Shown here piece after piece: positions 11,497 to 23,510 of a DNA stretch of 64,000 bases (position 1 is its first letter; every line of letters starts with the position of its first letter). Source of the stretch: Galerina marginata (Eukaryota; Basidiomycota; Agaricomycetes; Agaricales; Galerinaceae); contig JAECYW010000002.1 of the NCBI GenBank assembly GCA_023014335.1, forward strand, positions 620,001 to 684,000, given 5' to 3'. A model generated the notes under the pieces. That model was not told the origin of the DNA, ran no database searches, and saw only the letters and a list, made by a program, of their open reading frames with translations. Both the position numbers and the translations under genes were made by a program.

Positions 11497-13260
11497 TCAC
11501 TTATTACCCAATATTTCCATCACACTCGCCCTAACAGCATGCCAAATTCCGTCTCTGGCATCCTCCAAAAACTTCTTCCTGATTGTCCACCTCTCTCGCA
11601 TCATTTTCTCAACCCCTCTGCGGACAGTCGAGTTCGCACCCAGCGCACTGCCAGAGTGCGACGGATCGCTGGCCAAGAATTCCGCGGCGCTTCCCGTGCG
11701 CAGCGCCTTGAGCGCGTCGACTTCGCTCATGACGTCCGGGCGGATGACGATGAGCCTGTCTTCAATGATGAAAGGGAGGTCGCGGAATTGTTTTGCTATC
11801 AATATCGGAGCCTGCGTTTAAATCAGAAGGAAAGGCGTCAGGTTTAGCACACAGCTTGGAATTTACGATCGATAAGAACCGACTCTACTTACCTCAACGG
11901 ACTCACACGCCCGAACAACCGACACTGCGTGGTAGTCGTAGTTCTTATCGGACGTGCTGTTGAATGGGGGTAAGCAGATGTCCATTTCGTTCATGGTGTG
12001 GTAGAATTCTGTGTAATTTAGCTTGGTATGCAGAACGACGAAATTCTTGAGCTCCGCAGGGACGCTGAGCCGTCCGTTTCCGATAAGATGGAGTCTGAAT
12101 GGAGGATGTTCGGGGCTCGGGTCTGGTATGAAAGAGCGACCGGTTTTGGGAGGTAAATATCCCCACTGTGTTGGATCCGCTGCGAATTAATAAAGAATAA
12201 GGTTGGAATAGATATGAGAGCCAAAAATTTGAAATGAACGTACTATGAAGAGAGGTAATGAAGTCGATGAACAACCTTGAGTAGTCACGCTGTTTCCGGT
12301 CGAAAGAACCTATAATTACGGCGTTGGAGAAGACGCGATCTGGAGGACGTTCTGCAGGCTTTGGAGGGTCCAAGGTCGGGCGACGAGGGATATATTCAAA
12401 TCCACGCGACTTGCTGAGAACTGGTTCCTGACTGGGATCCACAGTTTGGGCACGGGAAAGACTGTCGAACGTGGTACGGAAGTCTCTCCCATAACTTGCA
12501 TTATAGCTTTAGGGCCTTCAAGGGAGCGATAAGGTGAAGCGTACTGTTGTAAGATCGGGAACATTCGAATCGCATTGCGTCGATTCCACTCCGCCGCTTC
12601 CCTTATCCAGCCGCGGACGGTCGGGACTCTGTGAACGATGCATGCGATATCAAACTTGTGTGCTGCGTCCCGGGCGTCCCATGCTTCTAATAGAGGTGGG
12701 CTCCACCAACTGTATTGCATACTGCGAAGAATTAATCATTGACGGCGAGTAAGGTGCAAAACAATAACGCACTCGTATTCGCAGTATCCTAGGATTAGCA
12801 GGTCGATCCCACCGCCGCTCTCCACGAGGTGTGTGATATTATTGATGTAGCCGTTTGTCTTCTTGTTATACAGCCCAGATTCGTTCACTAGTTCAAAGTC
12901 GAAGGAGTCCGGCATTCGCATGTAGGATTGGACCTTCCCGTGGTCCTGCTTCACACGCTCGGTCATCCATACCACTGCCAAGTAAGCGTCGAAGTCGAAT
13001 TTGAAGTACGAAGCGACGAGGACGTTATTGTAGGGTAGCGGGGGACGGTCTGTTGGGGGAGGGTTTGGGGTATCGAGTCGGAGGGGGCCCCCGATTGCCA
13101 GCGCTGAGCTCAGACAGTCGGTGAATGAGGCACCGTGGCAATCGTATTGGCATAGAAAGCCTAGGACGAAGAGTGTGACCAGGGTGGTGAAAATCTTGTT
13201 GTACCAAGAGCCTTTACCAGTAGTAGGACGATACTCAAGATGTTCGTTAAACTTCTCCAT
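11497..13260 (-). CDS. Type II membrane glycosyltransferase-like protein, copy A
   Basis: Five exons (12773-13260, 12545-12721, 12244-12494, 11893-12179, 11497-11811) give 505 aa with consistent phases. The ATG at 13258-13260 is followed by a short basic cytoplasmic tail and one membrane helix (residues about 23-38), the layout of Golgi or ER type II proteins. The luminal part has blocks shared with copy B at 47.3 kb: WDARDAAHKF, NAVIIGSFD, RDYSRLF, PPFRLHLIGNG, then a VVLHTKLNYTEFY segment and VMSEVDALKALRTG. The LHLIGNG...LNYTEFYxxMxxMDICLPPF stretch recalls the C-terminal half of GT-B glycosyltransferases (nucleotide-sugar side). The donor, acceptor and exact GT family are not identifiable; the enzyme role is inference. 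Confidence 0.75.
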
Positions 13261-14741
13261 GGTATAACGATGGTCGGGGCGAAGGAGCCTAGGGAGTAGA
13301 ACTAGAACATCACTATCACGCCATGTCAAGGCGGTGGCTTATCGCGGTCGTGAGCTATTCTTGTGAACATGTCGGAAATGAGATCAGTAATGAACTTTAA
13401 TGAGAAGCCTTGTTTAAGTTCGAAGCCCACCCTTGTCAGTTCATACTTCCGAATGCTAATTGACAATAATTGCTTTGCTTGACGCATTACACATGACTTT
13501 GGTTAATACACCGGAAAAGGGTAATGCGGAGGTTTGGTGAATTTCGTTGGTATGAATGGGTGAGACTAGGCAGGTGGAAGACGGGTGTGATGGCCGCACG
13601 CTAATGTGCCGAGGTTCGAGTAGCGGACGCTATGGTCACCCATCGGCGACGCGTTGCGAGAGCCAATTTAAAAACCAAAAAAGGTAATAGAGGCGTACCA
13701 ATATTCTGAAACAGGAGCTTGAAGAACTGTTCAAGGTACAAGGAATAAGTTACAACCTTTGCTCGAGCGATCCCTTTGGCAAAGTTTGAGCAACGGTAAT
13801 TTGTAGTAGCCTCACGTACCTGGTGCCCTTCCTATGACCTGACAATATAGTAGTAACCCTCCGCACTCGACGCACCTCATGGAAGGTTGTGCGGTGATCG
13901 TGCTTGATTGTTATCCAACGTTCATCCAGGGTGACCAAAGAGCGACCTCAGATGACCCCGCAGCCGGTCGGTTTATTTTAGAAGTCTGAAAGCCGTTCGT
14001 TCGCTCTGTCGGTGCAGACCACGGGACCCAGGTGAAGGATATTTTTGAAAATTGCGCAATGTGGGGGAGTTGTTGGTCAGGTTGGGCGTCATTGATCATC
14101 GATAGACGGTCGGTGATATCGATGATTCGTTAGCCCGGAGCGAGATGGGTAGACGAGGTAGTCCGATAGCCTATTCAATTTTAGACTCTGAGAGTAGGGT
14201 TTGGCATCTGTGAAATGGATCGGCTATGGCTTGGAGAAGAGGGTACATTAACCCGGCGTAAATAACGCAATGAGTACTCCTCGAAAGGAACGGGCAAAGC
14301 ATGTTGGGGGAATGGGGATGAGTCTTTTCGAGCGGGCTGGACAGTGGACGTCGGTCATGGAAGATGTGACAAAACATACACATGTGGTCAGTTCCCCGAA
14401 ATGGAAGTGCAGATGTTGAGATGAGCAGTAGATGAACAGGACTTAGGCTAAAGAATTGAAGAGAAGAAGAGAAAACATAAGATATGATGTCAAGAAATCT
14501 ATGACGACATCGACTCCATCGTCGTCGTCGTTGTTCTGCGAATGTTCAAAAACGTTGAGCATCGCTGGAAATGAAACGGAAGGTTTTGCTCGCCATCACC
14601 TTCGCCGATGCTATTTGTAGTAGCACGCCACTAGGGTGCCTGGTCCGAACCACGGTTAGTCCGATCGCTTCCTCTGCTGTCAAAAACACTAGTGCTGATC
14701 ATTCTCGCCTTGTTTTTTGCTCTCTCTTCCGAACCAATGCC
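13261..14741. other. Intergenic
   Basis: No supported gene over about 1.5 kb between the divergently transcribed glycosyltransferase-like and RhoGEF genes. Minus-strand open frames of 62-70 codons at 13.75-14.4 kb show no domain and no shared frame. A GTC/GTT-rich trinucleotide run occurs near 14520-14535. The 5' part of the RhoGEF transcript probably starts here. Confidence 0.45.
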
Positions 14742-17700
14742 ATGGCCACATCATGGTCCCTCCTCCTCCCCCACCCAAATCCCCATAATTTCTCCAAAAA
14801 TCCCCAGCGCGTCTCGCCGTCGGCCAACTCGTCCGCCGCGTCCTTCGCGTCGTCCTTGTCCAGTATCGGCATCAGCATCAGCATGGCCACCAAATCTGTC
14901 AGGGGCACTGGCAAACTGCACAAAAAGCGGGGCAATATACCCAACACGCCCCCGAAGCTCCAACCGCTTTCCTTTTCTGCTGAACCTATTGTAGATTTGA
15001 CCCTGCCTCCGTACCAAGGGTCCCCGCCTTCCCCGCCGCGTTCCAACCGGCTTCAACGAAGACGTAAGGGTGGCGATAGAGACCGTGGCCTCTCACGCCC
15101 CGGCAATGGACCTGGTAGCGACCCGTCACAGCGACAAAATGAACGCGTTGATTCCGATGACGACGATAATGACACCGATAGCCTCGTGTCGGCTCGCAGT
15201 GGTCTTCATAATCATACCCAATTTACCCAGGCATTTTTACGACATCACCCAAACCATCACCACCACACAGACTCGCTAGATACCATTACCCCCTTCACTT
15301 ATAGTGGTAAGTTGACGAAGCAACGCCCTTCGCCTCCAACCATCATCACTGCAACCGCACTTCCAACGGCCGCCTCCGCGTACCTGCAGCCAGGAACATC
15401 ATCACCGCCCTTGGCAAGCCGCTCGACACCAACACTGGGTACTCCCAGTCCTCTCTCAGAGTCGTTCGAGTTACTACCCCCCGTTCCTCTGCTCTCTGCC
15501 ACATACAGCCTCATGTCGTCCACCCCAACACGACCAACGCACGTGCAAAACGACTGCCGGCGTAGTCGGGGCACTCTAGCGTCTACTAGCAGCCCACCCA
15601 CCACGACGACGACTATCGCCGCTCATCCATCCCCATCACCACCTCCCCAACCCGCAATCCAAAAACGTTCTTCGATTCTCTTGCGCACGTTCAGCCTGCG
15701 GAACGTCGCTAGTTCTAGGATTCGCCCTTCTGTTTCCCGTACAGCAGGTCAGGCCAGCTCCAGTGCAGCACCAGGCAACGCCAATGCGACTCTCGAGGAA
15801 GAGCCTCAGCCCATGTGCGATGACGCCGGACCGGGCAGCTGGGCAGAGCTCGCAGCGAGCTGTGCCATGCCCTTGACGGCTTCCTCCTACACCACAGCGC
15901 CTTCGACTCCCTTTGCACACCCACTGGCCTCTGCATGCGGGTCCGGGTCCCCATCGATAGCGGGGTGCGGTGCGTCCGCAAGCGCCTCGAGTTCAGGACC
16001 ATTGGCGCCGTCTCCGGCAGGGGTCCCTTCAGGTTCTGCATCGAACGCGACTGCCAATCTGGGCTCGCCCGATTCGGGCACGGGCACGGTTAATTTAAGT
16101 GCTTCTGAATGTCATCTGGACTCAGGCTCGAATGCGGGGTATAGTGCTACGGCAGCCCCGTTACGTGCGTTATCTGGATCTGGCATGCCATCAGCGTCGG
16201 TGACGTTGGCCGTACCGCCCGCACCAGCATCGAGGCCAGCCCTGACGCCGAATGCGTCTTCGGGGTCGTCGGCGGAATCGGGCACCTCGTCCTCGTATTT
16301 GCATTCGCCTTCGAGTTTGGTGACCCCGCCTACGTCTGTATCGGGTTCTTCAACTACTTCTCCGAGTCTGAGCCGGAACGCAAGCGTGGCTGCATCGTCG
16401 TCGTCGTCCTCTTTTTCGAGATGGAAAAGATGGAGGGGGTTGAGCAGCACGCAACCTGAGCCTGAGCACGGAGAGGAGAAGGTAAAAAGGAAGGGGAAGG
16501 AAAAAATGGTGGTGGACTTGAACCAGAAGGAAGAGGTCGTCGGCGGATTGTTGGTGAGTTTATTTGACTATTCTGGCTTTACTTGTTTTGTGGACTTTGG
16601 GCGAAGAGAGGAAGGGCAGGAGGAGAGAGGTCCGAAGAAGGAAAACAGAATGACGCGGATGCTTGTCGCCGCCTCTCGCCTTTTATCCTGCTGAAGGGTG
16701 TCATATGACCGTGTTCTTGACTATTCGTTTCCCCATCGACTGATCTTCTTGACATTCTCGACTTTTTCTGTCTTTCACTTTCTCACTATATTCGTGGCTA
16801 ACATATTTCACAGAAACGACCTTCAGCCTCAAATTCGAGTTCGAGTTCGAGGTTAAAGAGTAATGAAACTAGTAAAACCAAGGAACCCGGCAAAGGACAA
16901 AACCACTCGCGGAACTCGTCATGGAGCGATGTGGCGCTGTCTCTCCTGGTGAATGGGAAGGATAAGGGTAAGGGTAAAGAAAAAGAAAAGGATGCCGACA
17001 AGGAGACGACAAAACTTGGAAAGAAAAAGAAGACTAAATTCACCCTGGGGAGCGAGTCGGAGGCGGACCTGCATTTCGGTTCTATTTATGCTACTGCGAC
17101 GACGACGACGAAGGAGCCTATACCGCCTGTCCCGCCTTTACCTACGAATCTCAACCCCAGCCTGGTCTCTAGCTCGAAGCCTGATTCTAAAAACACTCCC
17201 AATGCCGCCGCCAACACCACCACCACCGAATCATCGTTATCGTCGGTACCTCCGTTGGTTTCTTCATCACCTCCACCTCCACCTGCCCCCCGCCCTCCTC
17301 TCCGCCGCCACGATGCCGCGATTAGCGCCGACGAACCCGTTGGTAGGCGGCGATGGACACTGGCGAACGTCATGACAGACGAGGGTATTTCGGACGAGGG
17401 GCTTGTCCGGGAGCTGGAGCGGATGCGGGAGGTGGGGGAGTGGGCTAGACGGAGGGAGAGAGAGCGGAGGATGAGTCGTGCGGTGGATGGGGGTAAAGTG
17501 CGGGTAGAGGGTGGGGATGGGGACGGGAACGAAGGAGAGAATGAGGAGCGGGAGGTGAACTTTGAGAGGGAGGAGCAGGACGAGATGATGGTTGTTTGGG
17601 ATATGGGGAGGGAGATTTGGGAGCGTGAAAAGGGGATCGCAGGGGAGGGTGCGATCATCCATGATAGCCCGCTTTCGGAGACGGGGCTGGCAGGGGAGGG

Positions 17701-19423
17701 GGATAGGAAGGCGGATGCTTTCCCTCTGCCTCTGCGCTCGTCAACCACCGGCCCGTCCTCAACCGCACCCACGACTTCGCCCTCTCCCTCGTGGCTTGCT
17801 GCTCAACGCGCGCTCCTCACCTGCCGCGAGCTCATCCTTACCGAGCGGCATTACCTATCCCTCCTGCTTTCGTTGGTAGCACAGCACACGGCGACGCCGC
17901 CCCCACCACTGATGCTACACTATGCGGAGGAGCTGGTGCGCGCGAGTGCGGGGGTGCTGGCGGGCATGGAAAAGGAGCCGAGCGTCGGCGGGGTCGCACG
18001 CGCGTTTTTGGAACGGGAGGAGGAGGTGGGGAGTGCGTATATCGGGTGGTGTGGGGCGGTGGGGGCGTGGTTCGTTGACGGTGCCAGTGCCGGGTTGGAT
18101 GACCAGGGACAGGGGCATCTGAAGAAGAAGAGAAGTAGGACGGAGTATCAGAGTCAAAGTGGGGACGGCGATGCGGACGACTTGAATTCGAACGCGACTG
18201 GGCCGCCTGTGAGTCCGCTGAAGCGGACTGTGAGCACCTGGAGGAGGAGCATGCCGAGCATCACGTCTCTTGGGCTGGATGGCGGGTCCATGTCGATTTA
18301 CGGGAGGCGGGAGAGGGAGGCGGAGAAGGAACGGGTGAGAGTACCGTCTGGGTTGGGAACCTCGGCTGCGAGTGGAAGTGGGACGGGGACTGGATATGCG
18401 GTGGTGGCGCCTGTTTCTGTTCCTACTGTGTCGCACTTGGTATCGGCGTCGGCTTCAACCTCGGTGTCGGGTATTGGGTTCCCTACTCTGAGTGGGGGAA
18501 GTGCCAGTGCTGGAGGTGTTACTGCTAGACTGGGAAGCACGGGTAACCCCAAGCCTCCTCGGAAGCCAGCTGTGCGGGAGCTCGCGATATTGCCTACGCA
18601 GCGGGTGATGCGGTATGTGCTGCTTTATCGAGGTGAGCTTTTTATTCTTGATGCTTGATGACGATCTATTCTCGTCTTCGTGAAAACTGTGTGCTGCATG
18701 CTAATCATTTGCTTCCACATCCCTTTAGATCTCCTTAACCATACCCCAACTACTTCGTCATCTCATGCGCTTGTTGAGCGTGCAGTGCAAGCTGCATGCC
18801 GGATCGCGGATAAGTGTGATCGCGCGCAGGGAAACGCTGCGTTCATCGTATCGGGTTCTGCTGGTCCTGGCCCTGTTTCTGCGACGACGCCGGTGAAAAA
18901 TCGGAGTGTCGGGAAGGACGCCAACCCCAATGCTGGAGGAAATTCCGCCAGCAGCAGTCGGAGCAGCAGCAGGAGAGAGGTGCCACAACTATTGAACCGC
19001 ACTCCGAGCTCAAGACCGTCTTCGCCTTCTGGGAAAACGGCGTCTTCCGCTTCTACGTCAGGCTCTGCGTCTACGGGTGCTACTTCCGTTTCTGGGTCGG
19101 CTTCGTCCTCTGAAGGCGATCCACTTGCCAAGTCTGCTTCGTCTGCGACCAAGGCTCCTACCTCTTTCTCTACATCATCATCCACCCATAGCAGCCCGGC
19201 AGTCCTGAAGAAGCCCCAGAGAAGGCGACCTTCGACGGCTGGGAGTACGACTACCGCGACTCCGAGTGGGAGGCGCCTCTCGGGTGTATCGTTGATGACA
19301 ATGTCTGGCATAGGCTGGCCAGTTGGAAAGAAAGCGAGCTCTGGCGCCGTTAGTGAGGCGGTGCCGATGGTGGTGAATGTGGGGGCTGCAGCTGCAGCTG
19401 GGGGCGCGGGTACTCCAAATTGA
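14742..19423 (+). CDS. RhoGEF with Dbl-homology domain
   Basis: Three exons (14742-16553, 16814-18632, 18729-19423) join in phase to about 1441 aa. The start is uncertain: ATGs at 14571, 14742 and 14883 share the frame, and I prefer 14742 because the sequence before it looks non-coding. The first 850 or so residues are low-complexity Ser/Pro/Thr/Ala sequence with basic patches. The Dbl-homology (DH) domain begins at LTCRELILTERHYLSLLLSL (near 17820) and ends with the diagnostic LPTQRVMRYVLLYRDLL, which is created by splicing across intron 2. A long Gly/Ser-rich insertion of about 190 residues interrupts the DH domain between these parts. After it comes only a Ser-rich tail; no PH domain is visible. 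Family knowledge: DH domains catalyse GDP-GTP exchange on Rho/Cdc42/Rac GTPases controlling polarity and septation. The first intron is long (260 bp) and alternative splicing is possible. Confidence 0.82.
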
Positions 19424-20384
19424 AGTCGCATATGCATGCGCACGGTGGTGCGGGTGCGCCCCAGGTGGTGAGGAGTTCGACCGTGGCTAAGGTACCGCCG
19501 GAGCCGGTCGAGACTGCAGCGCCTGCGATTGCAGATTGAAAAAAATAAATTTTGAAAACACGGAAGACATCACCGTTGCTGACCAACGGCAGGCGGGATT
19601 TTGCATTCCCGCTCATGCGCAAACGCGGACCTATGGACCCGCACACACTTCACACGATCTTTTCAATTCCTTTCGCTATTGGTAATTTGGCATCGTCCCT
19701 CTCATTTTATAATCTATAATTCAGTTCCGGTATTTCGCTGCCACAACCCACTATAACATGTACCTTTTCTAGCATTTGTCTTCGCATTCACGACATTCAT
19801 TTAGCTTGTTCTAGCATCACTTCACCTGCATGCTTTTCTTCCTTTTACTTTTGCATTTCATTTATAATATGTGATACCACCAGCAAGGCATTCGATTCAT
19901 ACCCACTGATCCACAGCTCCTACTTCTTCATGTATTTTGCGGATATCTTTGACGACTGGAATACTTGCATTCGTTTTGTATGATTTGATCATGACAGCCT
20001 TCCAACTTACGAGTAATATAAACTTCTATGATGATGAGATCTGACTTATTTCAACTCAGTAGCCACCTAACAGCGTTTCAGCGACCCATTGAGTCGTTGC
20101 GAGAACATACCCTCCAGGAAAATGGGGACGCCAGTAGCGCGACTGACAGACTGAGATTGATGCGGTCGCGGTCACATGACACCAAATGTATCTGCGCGTT
20201 GATCATCGCCATTGCATCATTCTTCCTCCTTCCACTCAGGTATGAGCACAGTAGAGTGATACAGACTTTGGACTTGCGTGTGTGGGAGGTGCAACGTAGC
20301 GTTGCGTATAAAAGTCCGGGGGGTGCATGTAACTATGTAATATACGTTTTCGGTTTTCGGCCGGTGTAAATTATCAAATATGTA

Positions 20385-20880
20385 CTGTAAATTACATTTT
20401 TGGACCTGCACGTGCCGTTTTCGGCGGGCTGCTGCCGCCGCCGAGCAACCTTCCTCCCTCTTCCTTACCAGTCCTTACCGCTCCTTACCATTGGTCATGA
20501 CGATGGGCTTCGATAAATTAGGGCCTTTGGCTGCCTTTCAATCACAGGTCGTACGCCAGAATTTTGTCAAGCTCGACAGATAGCATGTCATCGTCCCATC
20601 TGCTGGTCCACTGCTGGAAGAATATGGCTGGGTACAATGGTGAACTTGCAGCAACATCGTCATTGTCATCCGGTGGAAAGTGGGATAAAGACACGCGACA
20701 AAAGTCTGAACATGCTTGTCGCAGGCAGCGAATTCTCGCGCATTTTCACTCATATTTTATCTCAATTTTATCTCCGCCTGCGCCTGCGGCTCACATGACT
20801 TAAATACATTAAATACATGGCCTCCCAGGGCTTAGGTATGTAACTGGTAATTTACTGTAAATTACCTATGTAAATTACAG
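20385..20880. repeat. Inverted repeat pair, possible decayed short transposon
   Basis: The 13-mer CTGTAAATTACAT at 20385-20397 has its exact reverse complement ATGTAAATTACAG at 20868-20880, 496 bp end to end. Additional GTAAATTAC copies lie just inside the right end. No target duplication is clear, and the interior has no open frame longer than 80 codons, so this is only a candidate element. Confidence 0.35.
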
Positions 20881-20884
20881 TTGG

Positions 20885-20892
20885 TATAAAAG
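20885..20892 (+). promoter_or_regulatory. TATA-like element
   Basis: TATAAAAG about 200 bases upstream of the kinase-like gene starting at 21089. The spacing leaves room for a leader intron: GTAAGT follows an upstream ATG near 21014 and an acceptor-like CTGAG precedes the chosen start. Confidence 0.4.
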
Positions 20893-21088
20893 TCTCCACT
20901 TAGATACGCAACGCTAGTGCAACGACTTCGCAACAGAATTCTGGCGCTCAGGTGACGTAATTGTCAATCTGTACCCGTAATTCAAGCTCAGCACTCAGTC
21001 TGATTGTTCAGAACATGGTAAGTTTTAGGTTGTTTTCTTTTCGTCGAGTCATTGCATGTCGTATCTTTTTTCCTGAGTAAAAGGCGCC

Positions 21089-22431
21089 ATGTTCTCTTCC
21101 AACCGTATCATCGCATCCACTTTGCCCACAAACCTTGACAAATGGGAAATTAGCGACCCAGAGGATTCGGAAACTACAAGATCCGAATTTCTAGCCATCC
21201 GGAAAGCGTGGAAGTACTTGGATCCATTTTTTGCTTCTCGAGGGTATTTGATGTATCAAACTCTGGCTACAAGCAGCGCTCTCGTTCCACCACCCGATAT
21301 GACTACCGCAGGCCCACCAGCTAATGCAGATGATCGGTATGCACGGCCGGTGTTTAATACAGACCAGGATTTGTGTTTCAGCACCGGGGCTTGTGTACTG
21401 TATTTCTCTCCTTACTGGAAGTTTCTTGATACTGACCGTCGTGTCCAGGCGGTGCGTATATGGCCAGCCAGAGACCGCCATGGTCACGAAGTTATCATAA
21501 AGTTAGGCTTGCGAACAAGATTTGTCTTCTTTGCTTAATTCTTCTGCAGGGTTGTTGCGGATGAACATCCATCGAGTGAGCTAGAAATTCTGCAATTTCT
21601 TGATACGAAAGAGTCGCGGTCCGATCCCCGCAATTATACTATTCCCATTATCGAATTCCTCAAATTCGAGAAGTTCACATTCGTGGTTATGCCCAGGTTT
21701 TTATTCATTGTTGCTCAGGGTATTTGATTCTGGTCTAACTAAACAGGTGGTGCCACTCTTTTTGGCCGGATTTTGGGACTGTAAACCAGTTGATGCATTT
21801 TACCCAGTCGTTTCTTGAGGTGAACATACCCAACGCTCGCTTTACAAGATATTAATAAATGCTTCTAGGCATTCGATTTCCTGCACGAAAATCACATAGT
21901 TCATGCGGACTTCCTTGAGCAAAACACTGCCATGAACGTCATATACCCCGATGGTCGTTGGTTTATTAGAGGATTGCGTGACCCACAGGCAACCCGATAC
22001 GCATTAATTGACTTCGGGCTCTCGAAGAAATATCCTGTTGATATACCCATTGATGAGACCGAAGAGGGCCGTGATTACAATTTTGGGACTCGTGGAATTC
22101 CTGAACCGAAAAACCCATATAACCCGTTCAAAGTAGACATCATTGGAATGGGTCTTATACTGCAGAGGTGGGTCAGGGTGCGTTTCTTTATTATATTCCA
22201 TACTGCCATTTTATCTAGAGTCTACAGCATATTGAGGACGTTGTCCCGGAACTTGGGGATTTTTTCGATGGCATGGTGACCAGTGACTTCAAGAAGCGTT
22301 TTACAGCTCGACAGGCCCTTTTAAGATTTAACGAGGTATATTCGAGCCTCTCCAAGTTTCAACTCGACCATGAAGTCGTGAACCGCTGGTGGGAAGGAGG
22401 TGAGCACCCGTTAGTCTGGGCAATAATTTAA
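21089..22431 (+). CDS. Kinase-like protein, copy 1 (motifs intact)
   Basis: Five exons (21089-21501, 21550-21696, 21747-21819, 21869-22177, 22228-22431) give 381 aa with all phases consistent; intron 1 uses a GTTAGG donor. The kinase hallmarks are present: VIIK (Lys138) as the beta-3 lysine, HADFLEQN (Asp225, Asn230) as catalytic loop with Ala replacing the usual Arg, and IDFGLS (Asp259) as DFG. PEPKNPYNPFKVDIIGMG resembles the sub-domain VIII-IX region, with the aspartate of the F helix. The N-terminal 130 residues form a family-specific region (WEISDPED, FLAIRKAWKYLDPFFASRGY). The gene faces its paralogue at 23.5-25.1 kb tail to tail. The substrate is unknown; it could be an atypical small-molecule or protein kinase. 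The last exon may be extended by a further splice at the GTGAGC in its final codons. Confidence 0.78.
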
Positions 22432-22869
22432 TTTAATGATCTGCCAAGGAGAGGTCCAAGTGAAAAAGGATGACATTTATTGAGAGACGAATCTTGCTTC
22501 CTTCTAAACCCAGAATTCCTCGATCCCAAAAATGCATCGCAGTAGCACAGTCATTTAGCAGAGTCGTCGGTTATGAAGAAAGGCGACTAATTACTGGGAA
22601 GAACGTACCTTTCCCTGTCTGAGTCAGCTTGGCGATTACTTCTGGGTCATGGTTCTTTCAACCAATGACAAATATGTATGCGTCAGCGAAGAAGTGGTCA
22701 TTTACTGATATTCTCTCCTATCGTTGAATATAAAGAAATCTTGAGCAAACATTATATCTTGTACAATTGTTCACTGCACCATTATGGCCGTTTATTCAAT
22801 TTTAATCAATTTTATTCCGGCACCAGGACGAGCTCTCCAACCACAATGCCGAGATCATCATTTGTATAT

Positions 22870-23100
22870 GAAGGAATATGAGGAGAGGTGGGGAGCGCAT
22901 ATGTCGGGTGGTGTGGTGCAGTGGGGACCCGGTTCGTTGATTGTGCCGATGCAGTACTATTGAATGACCAGAGGAAGGGGTATCTTGGAAAAAGGAGTAG
23001 GAAGGAGTATCAGAGTCACAGAGGGTCGGCGATGCGGACTTGCATGGCCTTGTGCACAGAGGATGCAATTTAACTGTTCTGGGCTGCGCCTGAAGTAAAA
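22870..23100 (+). pseudogene. Relic of the RhoGEF DH region
   Basis: About 230 bp match the RhoGEF coding sequence at 18010-18220. The translation reads GSAYVGWCGAVGTRFVD, then LNDQRKGYLGKRSRKEYQS, against GSAYIGWCGAVGAWFVD and LDDQGQGHLKKKRSRTEYQS in the intact gene. The copy has frame breaks downstream and no flanking exons, so it is a decayed fragment lying between the two facing kinase-like genes. It is probably the product of a local duplication about 4.9 kb away from the source. Confidence 0.85.
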
Positions 23101-23510
23101 GTGCAACCTCAGATCTTAGATTTATCCCTTGAACTGGTTTTATGGACTATCTGATACCTACGCAGTAATAAACCAGAAGGCTTTACAGTTCCAACAGTAT
23201 CTTCCCAGACCCATCGAGGCACACTGTGTGGGTACTCGATAGACGTCAATAAACGGGGCCACAGCATTAAGAATCTTTTCCGAGTGAGTTAGAAATGCGC
23301 GAGGAATGCGTATTTAATGTACTCGTATTCGAAAGATTGCTGAAACAGTTACAAACCGTCGAGTATTTGGCAGGCTATGATGACGTACTTAATCTAAAAA
23401 GTAAGTCCATAGCACGAGGCGCCTCGTGCTACGGTACGACTAGGAATAAAGGGAGGTGATAAAATTGTGAAATCGAGATAATGATAGCCAAGCATCGGAA
23501 GACGTCGCGG

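Larger units (their letters stand above)
19424..21088. other. Intergenic with TATA and inverted repeat
   Basis: No supported protein gene in about 1.7 kb. The sequence has a 13-base inverted repeat pair at 20385 and 20868 (listed separately), two TATAAAAGTC motifs (near 20309 and at 20885), and inverted GCAACG-type motifs near 20295 and 20910. The left third is the AT-rich 3' flank of the RhoGEF gene. Confidence 0.45.

Noticed and set aside
13565..13660. Possible tRNA because of a GGTTCGAG-like motif near 13610
   Set aside because: I could not form the acceptor and anticodon stems around it, so it is not called as a tRNA.
14699..15056. Minus-strand frames overlapping the RhoGEF 5' part
   Set aside because: Shadows of the low-complexity coding strand; the plus-strand frame continues for hundreds of codons and leads to the DH domain.
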